Source: Exiguobacterium algae | GTDB lineage: Bacteria; Bacillota; Bacilli; Exiguobacteriales; Exiguobacteriaceae | Assembly: GCF_018617875.1 (NCBI RefSeq) | Contig: NZ_JACSKZ010000001.1 | Coordinates: forward strand, 310,001-374,000 | Direction of reading: 5' to 3' | Length of the DNA stretch: 64,000 nt | Shown here: positions 25,829 through 33,125 of the stretch, in pieces | Position numbering within the stretch: the stretch's first letter is position 1 | Layout of the letters: each line of letters opens with the position of its first letter | Position numbers and translations under genes: made by a program | The notes under the pieces: model-generated | Seen by the model: the letters and a program-made list of their open reading frames with translations, nothing else | Told to the model about the DNA's origin: nothing | Databases searched by the model: none

Positions 25829-26253
25829 AGGACGACCTTTTCTTTCCGAGCGTTTACGGTGTCCCAGGTGATCCGATAACCGATACCAACCGTTTCGACG
25901 TGATACGCCTCGACTCCTCTTAAAAATAATAAGTTCCCCCCTTCATCCCCGACCATCACAAGATTCCCATTGATTTGTTTGATCGTCCAATCCCACGTCG
26001 CGCCATCCTCTTTGACAAACGATCCACGAAGACGTCCCTGTTCAACCCGGCAATCGCGACTGTCAATAATCCTGCGGACGATGAGTTGGGGCGTCGTCTG
26101 GTGGGCAAACTTTGGTTGTTCATACAACGCTTGTCCTAACGCGGTAACTTGAACCAGAAGAAATAGAAAGATTGGAAGGATGAGGAGGACGAATGTCATC
26201 TCAAGCATGGTGAAACCAGGTTCACAATGTCGGGAGGCAAAGATTTGCCTCAC
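25786..26253 (-). CDS. comGF: ComGF-like competence pseudopilin
   Basis: Minor pseudopilin. The prepilin peptidase motif is CEPG-FTMLEMTFVLLILP, with cleavage expected after Gly and Glu at +5. The frame is open far upstream, but the GTG at 26253 gives a 13-residue leader before the cleavage site, a sensible length; the first ATG is inside the mature N-terminus and would lose the motif. 155 residues. It overlaps comGE by 32 bases. The start is uncertain because its ribosome site (TGGAAG) is weak. Confidence 0.75.
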   Translation of the reverse strand: MRQIFASRHCEPGFTMLEMTFVLLILPIFLFLLVQVTALGQALYEQPKFAHQTTPQLIVRRIIDSRDCRVEQGRLRGSFVKEDGATWDWTIKQINGNLVMVGDEGGNLLFLRGVEAYHVETVGIGYRITWDTVNARKEKVVLCMRKDSSSSLPSL

Positions 26254-26458
26254 ACACTTCCAGCATCCCCGTCGGTTGTTCCGCCTCACGAAGCACCTCC
26301 TCCTGCAGTCGTTCATACGTTTGAAAAGACTGTTCCAACTGTACGATTCGTTCATTTCCATGGAGGATGAACGGACTAATCAGTATAAACCATCCACTGA
26401 ATAGCATTAAACTGAGACAGACCTCCCATAAGGTAAATCCCTGCTCATCCCCCATCAT
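26222..26458 (-). CDS. comGE: ComGE-like competence pseudopilin
   Basis: Minor pseudopilin of 78 residues. The N-terminus DEQG-FTLWEVCLSLMLFSGWFIL carries the cleavage motif and the hydrophobic helix. The ATG at 26458 has GGAGGTG 7 bases upstream, lying within the end of comGD, which it overlaps by 14 bases. A tandem ATG follows. Confidence 0.75.
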   Translation of the reverse strand: MMGDEQGFTLWEVCLSLMLFSGWFILISPFILHGNERIVQLEQSFQTYERLQEEVLREAEQPTGMLEVCEANLCLPTL

Positions 26459-26876
26459 AAATAAACACCTCCGGCTCATAGGTCCCCATTCTGAATTTGA
26501 GCAGCACGGATGACGTCCCGCTCACGAACTTCCACTGCCCGGCATATGTAGCGGACTGCTTATAAAATGTGATGTCTTTTGAAGTCGGCAAGTACATGAT
26601 AATCCCATCCGGTACCGTCACGGTCGAAATCGATGTCCGTCCGCATGTGATGATATACGTCCGGTCTTTCATATACCAGGTCAATCGCGGGACACAACTT
26701 TCTCTCTCAGAGATATACGGATATTGACCGACTTCTTGAATATCGGATACTAACGTGTCGGTGAACTCATACAGCGCCAGTCGATCAATCGGACGGAGAC
26801 ATGGTGTGACGAGTAACAACAAAAATGATATGACAACAAGGACCGCCGTCATCTCTACGAGCGTATACCCTTTCAT
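26445..26876 (-). CDS. comGD: ComGD-like competence pseudopilin
   Basis: Minor pseudopilin of 143 residues with a very short leader, MKG-YTLVEMTAVLVVISFLLLL, cut after Gly. Two Cys (about residues 60 and 77) could form a disulfide. It overlaps comGC by 4 bases (ATGA). Confidence 0.82.
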   Translation of the reverse strand: MKGYTLVEMTAVLVVISFLLLLVTPCLRPIDRLALYEFTDTLVSDIQEVGQYPYISERESCVPRLTWYMKDRTYIITCGRTSISTVTVPDGIIMYLPTSKDITFYKQSATYAGQWKFVSGTSSVLLKFRMGTYEPEVFIYDGG

Positions 26877-27190
26877 TGTTTTTGAAGGGAACCGTCGGTC
26901 GGCGAATAAGTATAGGCCGATGATTGACAGCTATACACGAGCGGATCGGTGTCCGATGCCCGTTCAATCATCTCTAATGTAGCAGGGTAAGATTTATGTT
27001 CGGCATAGTATAAATTAATCTCAGATTCAACGATTCGCACACTCCCGTCACAACTCACTTCATCTGCTCGGGATTTCCCGTCAGATAATGACGGGACGAG
27101 CAACAATAGTAAGACCGAGATGATCAATAATACAGCAGCCATCTCCACCAAGGTGAACCCTTTTTGTTCTGAGAACAATCGCTTCATCAT
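26873..27190 (-). CDS. comGC: ComGC major competence pseudopilin
   Basis: Main subunit of the transformation pseudopilus that brings DNA through the wall. Leader MMKRLFSEQKG, then FTLVEMAAVLLIISVLLLLLVPSL, the classic N-methylated pilin helix. Cys residues at about 47 and 91 match the disulfide pair of ComGC. 105 residues. AGGAGG precedes the two tandem ATGs (27190, 27187). 10 bases after comGB. Confidence 0.9.
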   Translation of the reverse strand: MMKRLFSEQKGFTLVEMAAVLLIISVLLLLLVPSLSDGKSRADEVSCDGSVRIVESEINLYYAEHKSYPATLEMIERASDTDPLVYSCQSSAYTYSPTDGSLQKQ

Positions 27191-27200
27191 GATTTCCTCC

Positions 27201-28178
27201 TTATATTTGGGCCATAATCAACTTAACCGGTAAGTAAAGGGAATAGAAAAGGGTGCCGACCATGACACTCAACACACCGTAAATCATCGGCTCCACTTTA
27301 CCAAGAAGTCGTTTACTATATCGTTCCATCTCTTCAAAGACGAGATCGCGATGAAGTGCCATCAAGTTCCCGAGCTCACCACTCACCGAACCGACCCCTA
27401 ACAAACTGACGACCTCATGATCGATCAACCGTTCTTCCCTCGTCGCCGCATCAATCCCTACACCGTTTGACATCCGCTCGTGAATCCGTCTTGCGATCAT
27501 CGCTACTTCCCCGGTCTCAAGTGCCAATCGACTGATGACATGTCTCACCGTCGTTTCGGTTTCCTGCAAGAGCGACAATTCGCTCACAAACAGATAGGTC
27601 ACGTACAACCTCCTCCCGCGTTCGATCAGGCGAATCGGCAGGCGAACCCCTCTCCTCCCTGCAACCATCCCACCGATCAACGTCATCACAAAGAATAAAA
27701 AGAGCAGTGGGAAAAACCATCTGGATAACAAGAGCGCAGACACCCCGCTAGCAGCTTCGACATCGACCATCGCCAGCAGTTTCGGAAAGATGTAGAGGGC
27801 ATAAATGGCCCCGAGAAGTAACAGAATGAACAGGATAATCAATGGATAGCGCACCATCCGTTTCAATTCAACAGCCAACTTTGAACGCATCGTCGAAAGC
27901 TGTAACACTTGCTCCATCCCATCCATGAACCGATTTCCCCGCTCCGCGGTCTCCAGTAACTCTAACATCTGGGGGTTCGAGATTAGCAAAGAGAAGACGG
28001 AGGCTAACGAATCTCCGGACTCCAAGCGCCGCCTCATCGCTTGTACCGTCACCTTTGATTTGCCGCGCTCGTGCAGTTCAAGCGTCTCAAATGTTTTCTT
28101 GATTGAGACGCCACGAGATTGCAGTCGTAAAAAGCGATGCATGATCTGTAGAGAAGCATTCATCTGATTGTCGCCCAT
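27201..28178 (-). CDS. comGB: ComGB polytopic membrane assembly protein
   Basis: GspF/PilC-type platform protein of the competence pseudopilus. 325 residues with two T2SSF-like halves, membrane segments near 110-130, 155-178 and 298-320, and the family signature region near SALLLSRWFFP. GGAGGT lies 9-10 bases before the ATG at 28178; MNAS at 28163 is an alternative. It overlaps comGA by 19 bases. Confidence 0.9.
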   Translation of the reverse strand: MGDNQMNASLQIMHRFLRLQSRGVSIKKTFETLELHERGKSKVTVQAMRRRLESGDSLASVFSLLISNPQMLELLETAERGNRFMDGMEQVLQLSTMRSKLAVELKRMVRYPLIILFILLLLGAIYALYIFPKLLAMVDVEAASGVSALLLSRWFFPLLFLFFVMTLIGGMVAGRRGVRLPIRLIERGRRLYVTYLFVSELSLLQETETTVRHVISRLALETGEVAMIARRIHERMSNGVGIDAATREERLIDHEVVSLLGVGSVSGELGNLMALHRDLVFEEMERYSKRLLGKVEPMIYGVLSVMVGTLFYSLYLPVKLIMAQI

Positions 28179-28966
28179 TCACAAGTAACCTCCTGACTAC
28201 GGGTTAATACACACCAGTTCCGTTCTATCTCTGCACCGGACAGGAATTGCCTCACCCTCCGTTCTCCATCTTCTACCGACCCTGTATGAAATGTCGTAAG
28301 TGTGAGATGCCCACTTAGAGCCGCGTCATATGCGACACGAAGTTCCTCATCTGTCCTTACTTCCCCGATGACGATGATATCCGGGTCAGCCCGAAGCGTC
28401 TCTTTTAACAAACTCCGATAACCCCGGTCTGCCCGGTTGTTGACTTCCAATTGAATGACGCCTTCAAGCTCCTGTTCAGGCGGGTTCTCGATGGTAATGA
28501 TTCGTTTCTCTTTCAGACTCTCCAGTAACGCATACAAAATCGTCGTCTTCCCGGCTCCCGTTGCCCCGCCAATCAAGAAGAGTCCTCGCTGTTTGGACAT
28601 CGTGTCTTGCAGCCGTTGGACGTCCTCTCTTTTCAGAAGTCGGTTCAACTGAAAGGTATGCGTCGGTAATCGCCAAGACATCGATACGTGTTGAAAGGAA
28701 GGAAGAAACGTTACCCGGATGGCGAACGCATCCGTTTCAAAAATACCGGATTGCGGCGCCCGTTGATCGACTTCTGTCAGCGCGCACCAATAACGCATAT
28801 AGCTGGTCAGACGTTCATATTGTTCCCACGACATCGTTTGAATGGACGCCAATTTCATGTTTGACCGGACCTGTACATCGATGTTCGTCTGTTTCGGAAT
28901 AAAATGAAGATCACTCGCACCCGCCTCTGTCGCCTTTGACAACAACAATTCAATGATTGGTTTCAT
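28160..28966 (-). CDS. comGA: ComGA traffic ATPase, C-terminally short
   Basis: Secretion-type ATPase that powers pseudopilus assembly at the inner membrane face. Walker A GGATGAGKTT, the Asp box TIENPPEQELEG, Walker B PDIIVIGEVRTDEE and the His box LTLTTFHTGS are all present. The ATG at 28966 (MKPII) has AGGAGG 8 bases upstream. At 268 residues it is about 85 shorter than B. subtilis ComGA as I remember it: the tail after VTCEWA lacks the Cys-rich C-terminal region. No frameshift is apparent, because comGB overlaps the end directly. Head of a comGA-GG-aroK-orf operon. Confidence 0.9.
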   Translation of the reverse strand: MKPIIELLLSKATEAGASDLHFIPKQTNIDVQVRSNMKLASIQTMSWEQYERLTSYMRYWCALTEVDQRAPQSGIFETDAFAIRVTFLPSFQHVSMSWRLPTHTFQLNRLLKREDVQRLQDTMSKQRGLFLIGGATGAGKTTILYALLESLKEKRIITIENPPEQELEGVIQLEVNNRADRGYRSLLKETLRADPDIIVIGEVRTDEELRVAYDAALSGHLTLTTFHTGSVEDGERRVRQFLSGAEIERNWCVLTRSQEVTCEWATIR

Positions 28967-28989
28967 CTCTCCCACCTCCTTTCAAGCAT

Positions 28990-29019
28990 AAAAAAAAGAC
29001 CACTTTTGAAAAAGTGGAC
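28990..29019 (-). terminator. Terminator between mgsR and comGA
   Basis: CCACTTT pairs with AAAGTGG, followed on the minus strand by TCTTTTTTTT. It ends only about 25 bases before the comGA start, leaving no room for a separate comG promoter downstream of it. Confidence 0.8.
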
Positions 29020-29024
29020 TTGTT

Positions 29025-29411
29025 TTATGATACTTGAACGGTAGCGTGGTCGTGGCGTCTAGCATACGTTTCAATGGACGCCTTGTCATAACCGACAATC
29101 ACTTCTTTTCCATCAGTCAAAATCGGTCGCTTCAATAGTTTCGGATTTTCACTCATCAGTTTGAGCAACTCACTTAGTTTCAAGTCTTCTACATCGACAT
29201 CAAGTTGTTTAAAGGCTTGGCTCCGTGTCGCCAGTAAGGAATCAACCCCGTCCTCACTGATCGCGAGCAATTGCAACAATTCATCGACAGTTGGGGCATC
29301 TCTAAAGATGTGTCGTTCACTCACGTCCAACTGTTGTTCTTTTAAAAACGCTTTCGTTTTCCGGCACGACGTGCAACTCGGATACGTATAAAACATTAAT
29401 TCTGTTGCCAT
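29025..29411 (-). CDS. mgsR: Spx/MgsR family redox-sensing regulator
   Basis: ArsC-like protein of the Spx group, which binds RNA polymerase alpha subunit and responds to thiol stress through a CxxC switch. Residues 1-20 read ATELMFYTYPSCTSCRKTK, with the redox pair in CTSC. The ArsC fold follows, with LLKRPILTDGKEVIVGY. The ATG at 29411 has AGGAGG 9 bases upstream; the ATG at 29417 is too close. 128 residues. MgsR (YqgZ) is encoded just upstream of comGA in Bacillus, as here. A sigma-B-like promoter upstream supports MgsR rather than Spx itself. Confidence 0.82.
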   Translation of the reverse strand: MATELMFYTYPSCTSCRKTKAFLKEQQLDVSERHIFRDAPTVDELLQLLAISEDGVDSLLATRSQAFKQLDVDVEDLKLSELLKLMSENPKLLKRPILTDGKEVIVGYDKASIETYARRHDHATVQVS

Positions 29412-29463
29412 TTTCATTTGCCTCCTCGGTCATGTTTATCACCCGTACGTATTCTATAAATTG

Positions 29464-29502
29464 ATTATACAACTCTATACCCCGTTTGTACATGTTTTGT
29501 AC
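29464..29502 (-). promoter_or_regulatory. Overlapping sigma-A-like and sigma-B-like promoters of mgsR
   Basis: On the minus strand TGTACA (29487-29492) and TATAAT (29464-29469) are 17 bases apart. Overlapping it, GTACAA (29497-29502) and GGGTAT (29477-29482) are 14 bases apart, a 4 of 6 and perfect match to the sigma-B boxes GTTTAA/GGGTAT. Confidence 0.5.
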
Positions 29503-29526
29503 AACTTTTTATAAAATTTTGTACAA
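29485..29526. repeat. Helically phased TTTTGTACAA repeats upstream of mgsR and yqgY
   Basis: TTTGTACA at 29485, TTTTGTACAA at 29495 and TTTTGTACAA at 29517 have their GTACA cores 11 and 22 bases apart, one and two helix turns. A degenerate TTATACAA at 29465 extends the series. This looks like a multi-site operator. Confidence 0.5.
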
Positions 29527-29662
29527 TTTTTTATTTGGAACCTCACTTCACATATTTTTCACGATTATTTTGCTCAATTCTCACGTTTCCATAGCATTTT
29601 TGTGAATGTGTTGGTAAAATAGTGAATGAGTAATGGAATAATGCACGTATGGGGGGATTAAC

Positions 29663-29926
29663 ATGGCAAGAATGTTTCGTGTCCTAGGCTTCTGGACTGG
29701 GTTGATTGCGACACTTGCTTTCGTAGGCGCGCTTGGTGGAGATCAGAGCAGCAGTGAACATACTGGTGACTTCATCGTGATGGGTCTCGTCTTTTTAGCA
29801 CAAACGATTTTCTTCGTCGCACTTGGCTACTTAAAATTAACTGAAAAAACGTATGTATACGTATTCGGTGCGTATTTGACAATTTTCTTCGTTGTCTTCA
29901 CGTACTGGAGTAACTTCCAAATGTAA
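29663..29926 (+). CDS. yqgY: YqgY-like membrane protein (DUF2626)
   Basis: Function unknown. 87 residues with three hydrophobic segments (about 6-26, 36-57, 64-82) separated by GGDQSSSEHTGD and KLTEKT. Recognised by position next to mgsR and yqgX and by the three-segment design as DUF2626. A GGGGGGA ribosome site lies 7 bases upstream. An extended -10 box TTGGTAAAAT at about 29612-29621 is a possible promoter. Confidence 0.78.
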   Translation: MARMFRVLGFWTGLIATLAFVGALGGDQSSSEHTGDFIVMGLVFLAQTIFFVALGYLKLTEKTYVYVFGAYLTIFFVVFTYWSNFQM

Positions 29927-29958
29927 AAAAGATTGTCTCAGGCGAGACAATCTTTTTT
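29925..29958. terminator. Bidirectional terminator between yqgY and yqgX
   Basis: AAAAAAGATTGTCTC pairs with GAGACAATCTTTTTT around AGGC; it serves both convergent genes. Confidence 0.93.
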
Positions 29959-30586
29959 ATTGCCGGAAAAACGGATTGGAGTGCATTTCATCTTCCATGG
30001 TCGTCTTCGGTCCATGCCCCGGATACAAAACGGTTTCTTTCGGCAGAACGTGTTTCATCCAATCGATCGATCCCATCAACGTAGCCTGATTGCCTCCGTA
30101 AAGGTCCGACCGACCAATGGACTGTTTGAAGATCAAATCGCCACAAAATGCGATTCCGTCGTCTGGAAGATGAAGGACCACAGATCCCGGAGAATGACCC
30201 GGTGTATGATAAAGACGGAACTGAAACGCACCCAACTCGAGCGCCTCCCCTTCATATGTCCGATCAGCCGGTCTCATCTCCGGATGCGGCAAGTGGAATG
30301 CCGCCGCACCATTCTTTTCTCCATCAACCAGCCAGTCCCGTTCCAAGCGATGGACATACACCGGGATATCGTAACGGTCACGGATGGCATCGATTCCGCC
30401 GATATGGTCGAAATGGGCATGTGTCAGCAGAATTGCTGCCGGTTCACCGAGAAGATCGATCGTCTCAAAAAATCGCGGATCATCCGTCCCAGGGTCGACG
30501 ATCAGCACCGTTCCTTCTTTTTTCAGGACATAACCGTTCTCTTGTGCCAAGCCAGACGTAATTTTTTTGATATTCATCCGAATCAA
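29957..30586 (-). CDS. yqgX: MBL-fold hydrolase (YqgX, glyoxalase II-like)
   Basis: Metallo-beta-lactamase fold with the glyoxalase II type metal motif THAHFDHIGG, a further His in YHTPGHSPGS, an Asp in FCGDLIF and a His in YPGHGPKT. 209 residues, shorter than true glyoxalase II (about 250), so the substrate is open: a thioester such as bacillithiol or CoA conjugates is plausible. Cytoplasmic, no signal peptide. Its position between yqgY and yqgW matches Bacillus yqgX. Confidence 0.87.
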   Translation of the reverse strand: MIRMNIKKITSGLAQENGYVLKKEGTVLIVDPGTDDPRFFETIDLLGEPAAILLTHAHFDHIGGIDAIRDRYDIPVYVHRLERDWLVDGEKNGAAAFHLPHPEMRPADRTYEGEALELGAFQFRLYHTPGHSPGSVVLHLPDDGIAFCGDLIFKQSIGRSDLYGGNQATLMGSIDWMKHVLPKETVLYPGHGPKTTMEDEMHSNPFFRQ

Positions 30587-30642
30587 CTCCCTTTTTGTTC
30601 AAAACAATATTGTGGCAAAATTGTATCGATGTCAACCTTTGC

Positions 30643-30671
30643 TCGACAGCGTGTGCAATATCGGATAAAAT
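30643..30671 (+). promoter_or_regulatory. Promoter of yqgW
   Basis: TCGACA and TAAAAT, each 5 of 6 to the consensus, are 17 bases apart, 65 bases upstream of the yqgW start. Confidence 0.7.
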
Positions 30672-30735
30672 AATAATGATATTTCAGTGAAATTTTTATG
30701 AATTTCATGACGTACAAATAAAGGGGGAACTCGTC

Positions 30736-30915
30736 ATGCATTTGTATGAACCGTTCGGATGGATCTCATTCATCATCGCACTCGTTGCCGTATGGGGAAT
30801 GCTCCGTTCATTCAAACGCCGCCAATTCTTTCCACTTGCCTTTGCCGGTCTTACAGCACTCGTATTTGGATTCTTTGGCATTGCAACGTTGATTTACGGT
30901 GGAATTCCGAGCTAA
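30736..30915 (+). CDS. yqgW: YqgW-like small membrane protein (DUF2759)
   Basis: 59 residues, function unknown. It begins MHLYEPFGWISFIIALVAVW and has two hydrophobic segments (8-23 and 36-55) joined by a basic loop RSFKRRQFF. The start has AAGGGGG 8 bases upstream, and the gene has its own promoter and terminator, so it is real despite its size. Identity as YqgW/DUF2759 follows from its place between yqgX and yqgS and from the two-helix form. Confidence 0.78.
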   Translation: MHLYEPFGWISFIIALVAVWGMLRSFKRRQFFPLAFAGLTALVFGFFGIATLIYGGIPS

Positions 30916-30928
30916 TCAACTACATCAG

Positions 30929-30953
30929 CAAAGCGGCAAATGCCGCTTTTTTT
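30929..30953 (+). terminator. Terminator after yqgW
   Basis: AAGCGGCA/TGCCGCTT hairpin (30931-30948) with a 2-base loop, followed by TTTTT. Confidence 0.88.
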
Positions 30954-30958
30954 GTACA

Positions 30959-30992
30959 ATAAAAAGCGCTGACTCGGGGTCAGCGCTTTTTC
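30959..30992. terminator. Terminator after the LTA synthase gene
   Basis: AAAAAGCGCTGAC pairs with GTCAGCGCTTTTT around TCGGG. Symmetric, so it can also stop readthrough from yqgW. Confidence 0.93.
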
Positions 30993-30993
30993 G

Positions 30994-32910
30994 TTATTGT
31001 TTTGTCTGTTCGTTGAAACGTAACAAGTCAGAATAAATCAAGTCATCGTTCATCTGAAGAATTTTCTCCGCTTCCGCAGAAATCGGTTCACAGAGCGATG
31101 AATCGTCAACGACTTCGCCAGAAGCTGCATTATAGCACGTCGACTGCGTCCATACGTATTCATCCGTCACGACAGTACCGTCACGGAAGATGGCACGGCT
31201 GTTCCGGTCCTCAGAGAACAAATCGTTCCCGAACCCGATCATGTCAGACGTGTCGATTCCAAGTAAATGGAGAAGCGTCGGCTTCATATCGATATGGCTA
31301 CCGACCGTCTCATGCACTTCACCCGCATCTTGTCCTGGCAAGTGAATCGCGAACGGCACTTGTTGCAATTTCGCCACATCGTACGGGGTCAACTCATCTT
31401 TTCCGAGCAACTCTGCCATCGCATCATTGTGGTTTGTTGAAATTCCATAGTGGTCGCCGTATACGACAAAGATCGTATCATCCCACATACCATTCTCTTT
31501 TAACTGGTCGATGAAAATCCCCAATGCATAGTCTTGATAGGCAAGAGCCTGAGGGAAGTTATTCAACGTCGTCGAGCTTGTTTCAAACTTCGGTACCAAC
31601 TCATAATCTTCGCTAGGCATCGTGTATGGGAAGTGGTTCGTCAACGTTAAGAACTTCGCATAGAATGGTTCCGGCAACTCTTCAAGCATCGGAATCGATT
31701 GCTCGAAGAAACTGTCGTCAAGTAATCCCCACTCCGTCATATCCTCTGGATTTCCGAGGTCATAGCTCTTCTCATCGAAGAACTGATCGACACCAATGTT
31801 TTTATACATTTGGTCACGGTTCCAGAATGATTTGTTGTTCGCATGGAAGACTGCCGAGTAGTAGTTATCTTCTTTAATCATCTCCGGGAATGCTTGATAT
31901 TCGTTATCCGCATTCGTGAAGTATACCGCACCTCGCGGTAACCCGAAGAGTGAATTATCTAATGCAAACTCCGCATCTGACGTTTTCCCTTGACCGACCG
32001 TATGGTAGTAATTCGGCCAGTAGTGCGATTCTTTAATCAACTTATTCAAGTTCGGCGTGATATATTCACCATTTGGCGCTTTCATATCCACAGTAAAGTT
32101 CTGCGTTGATTCAAATGAGACAACGATGAGGTTTTTACCCTTATACTTCCCGAACAAATCCGGGTTCGGAGCCGCATAGTTTTGACGCGTGTATTGTTTG
32201 ATCGTCGCGAGTTCCGACTCATCCGCCATCGCTTTTTGAGCAGACGTTTTCGTTTGGAGCATGGCGTCATAGATATGGAAGTTGAATGTTCCAATGTTTT
32301 TTACGAGTAGCTCACGGTCAAACGAGCGCGTCAATAGCTCAGGGCGTTCCGTCTCAGCGAGTGACAGATTGAACAAGAATACGGCCACGGCTGCGACGAA
32401 TGTGAACAAAGCGCGACGATGCGTTGCCTCGTTTTCCTTCAAATTCATTTTCCATAAGAAGAACGGCAAAATGAACACATCACCGAGAATGATGAGGTCT
32501 TTCCATTCCAACAACGAACTGAAGGATGAAGAAAGAGTTTCCATATTCGATGGTTGCAAGATGACCGGCACGGTCAAATAATCCGTGAATTCACGGTAAT
32601 AGACAGCATCCGCGAACAACGTGAAGGACGCAATCGTGTAAAGAATGTACAGTACCCATTTTTGTTTGTTTCCTTTAAAGAAGAAATGGAATGCGAACAA
32701 GAACAGCGTGGAGCTGATCGGGCTGATTAATAGAATGAAGGCTTGCGCAGTGTTTTCGATTGGGATGTCAAAGAAAAATTGATAAACAATATACGTCTTC
32801 GTCCAAAGTAATAACGTGAAAATCCAGAATAAGCGATATTCTTGAAACGAAGCACGGACCGTATCATTCAGTCTCGTCGACATGTTTGAGAAGCGTTGAG
32901 ATGACTTCAT
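30994..32910 (-). CDS. yqgS: Lipoteichoic acid synthase family protein (LtaS/YqgS)
   Basis: Membrane enzyme that polymerises or primes glycerol-phosphate chains of lipoteichoic acid from phosphatidylglycerol. Five N-terminal membrane segments lie between residues 27 and 190, then an extracellular sulfatase-like domain. The catalytic Thr is in TVGQGKTSDAEF, metal ligands in VSFESTQNF and YGDHYGIS. A signal-peptidase-type region (TSAQKAMA) near 218-226 separates the two parts, as in LtaS. 638 residues. Monocistronic. Which of the LtaS paralogues it equals cannot be told from one gene; synteny favours YqgS. Confidence 0.9.
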   Translation of the reverse strand: MKSSQRFSNMSTRLNDTVRASFQEYRLFWIFTLLLWTKTYIVYQFFFDIPIENTAQAFILLISPISSTLFLFAFHFFFKGNKQKWVLYILYTIASFTLFADAVYYREFTDYLTVPVILQPSNMETLSSSFSSLLEWKDLIILGDVFILPFFLWKMNLKENEATHRRALFTFVAAVAVFLFNLSLAETERPELLTRSFDRELLVKNIGTFNFHIYDAMLQTKTSAQKAMADESELATIKQYTRQNYAAPNPDLFGKYKGKNLIVVSFESTQNFTVDMKAPNGEYITPNLNKLIKESHYWPNYYHTVGQGKTSDAEFALDNSLFGLPRGAVYFTNADNEYQAFPEMIKEDNYYSAVFHANNKSFWNRDQMYKNIGVDQFFDEKSYDLGNPEDMTEWGLLDDSFFEQSIPMLEELPEPFYAKFLTLTNHFPYTMPSEDYELVPKFETSSTTLNNFPQALAYQDYALGIFIDQLKENGMWDDTIFVVYGDHYGISTNHNDAMAELLGKDELTPYDVAKLQQVPFAIHLPGQDAGEVHETVGSHIDMKPTLLHLLGIDTSDMIGFGNDLFSEDRNSRAIFRDGTVVTDEYVWTQSTCYNAASGEVVDDSSLCEPISAEAEKILQMNDDLIYSDLLRFNEQTKQ

Positions 32911-33018
32911 CTGACGGTCTCCTCCTCTTTTCAGTTTTTCGGCTTCTTTTTTTATAGGCCATTCGTTAATAGATTGTACAATTCAAAATAAATAGTACAT
33001 GTTCAGTATCAAGTCCAA

Positions 33019-33047
33019 ATCTTACTCCTTTTTTAACGAAAAATCAA
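33019..33047 (-). promoter_or_regulatory. Promoter of yqgS
   Basis: TTGATT and TAAGAT are 17 bases apart on the minus strand, leaving a leader of about 100 bases. The rest of the 215-base gap to glcK holds only the glcK terminator. Confidence 0.55.
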
Positions 33048-33090
33048 CTGTGACGTTACAAATTTTACAATATTCAATACCCGTTCACGC

Positions 33091-33120
33091 AAAAAAACAC
33101 GCCTGCTAAGAGCAGGCGTG
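33091..33120 (-). terminator. Terminator after glcK
   Basis: CACGCCTGCT pairs with AGCAGGCGTG around three bases, followed by TTTTTTT on the minus strand. Confidence 0.93.
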
Positions 33121-33125
33121 TGGGT

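Noticed and set aside
29485-29526. ComK boxes (AAAA-N5-TTTT) upstream of mgsR or comGA
   Set aside because: A/T runs occur, but the spacing is not N5 and paired boxes at the known distances are missing.
29933-30673. 246-codon plus-strand frame opposite yqgX
   Set aside because: It starts inside a terminator, lies antisense to a well-supported MBL-fold gene and has no ribosome site or recognisable domain.
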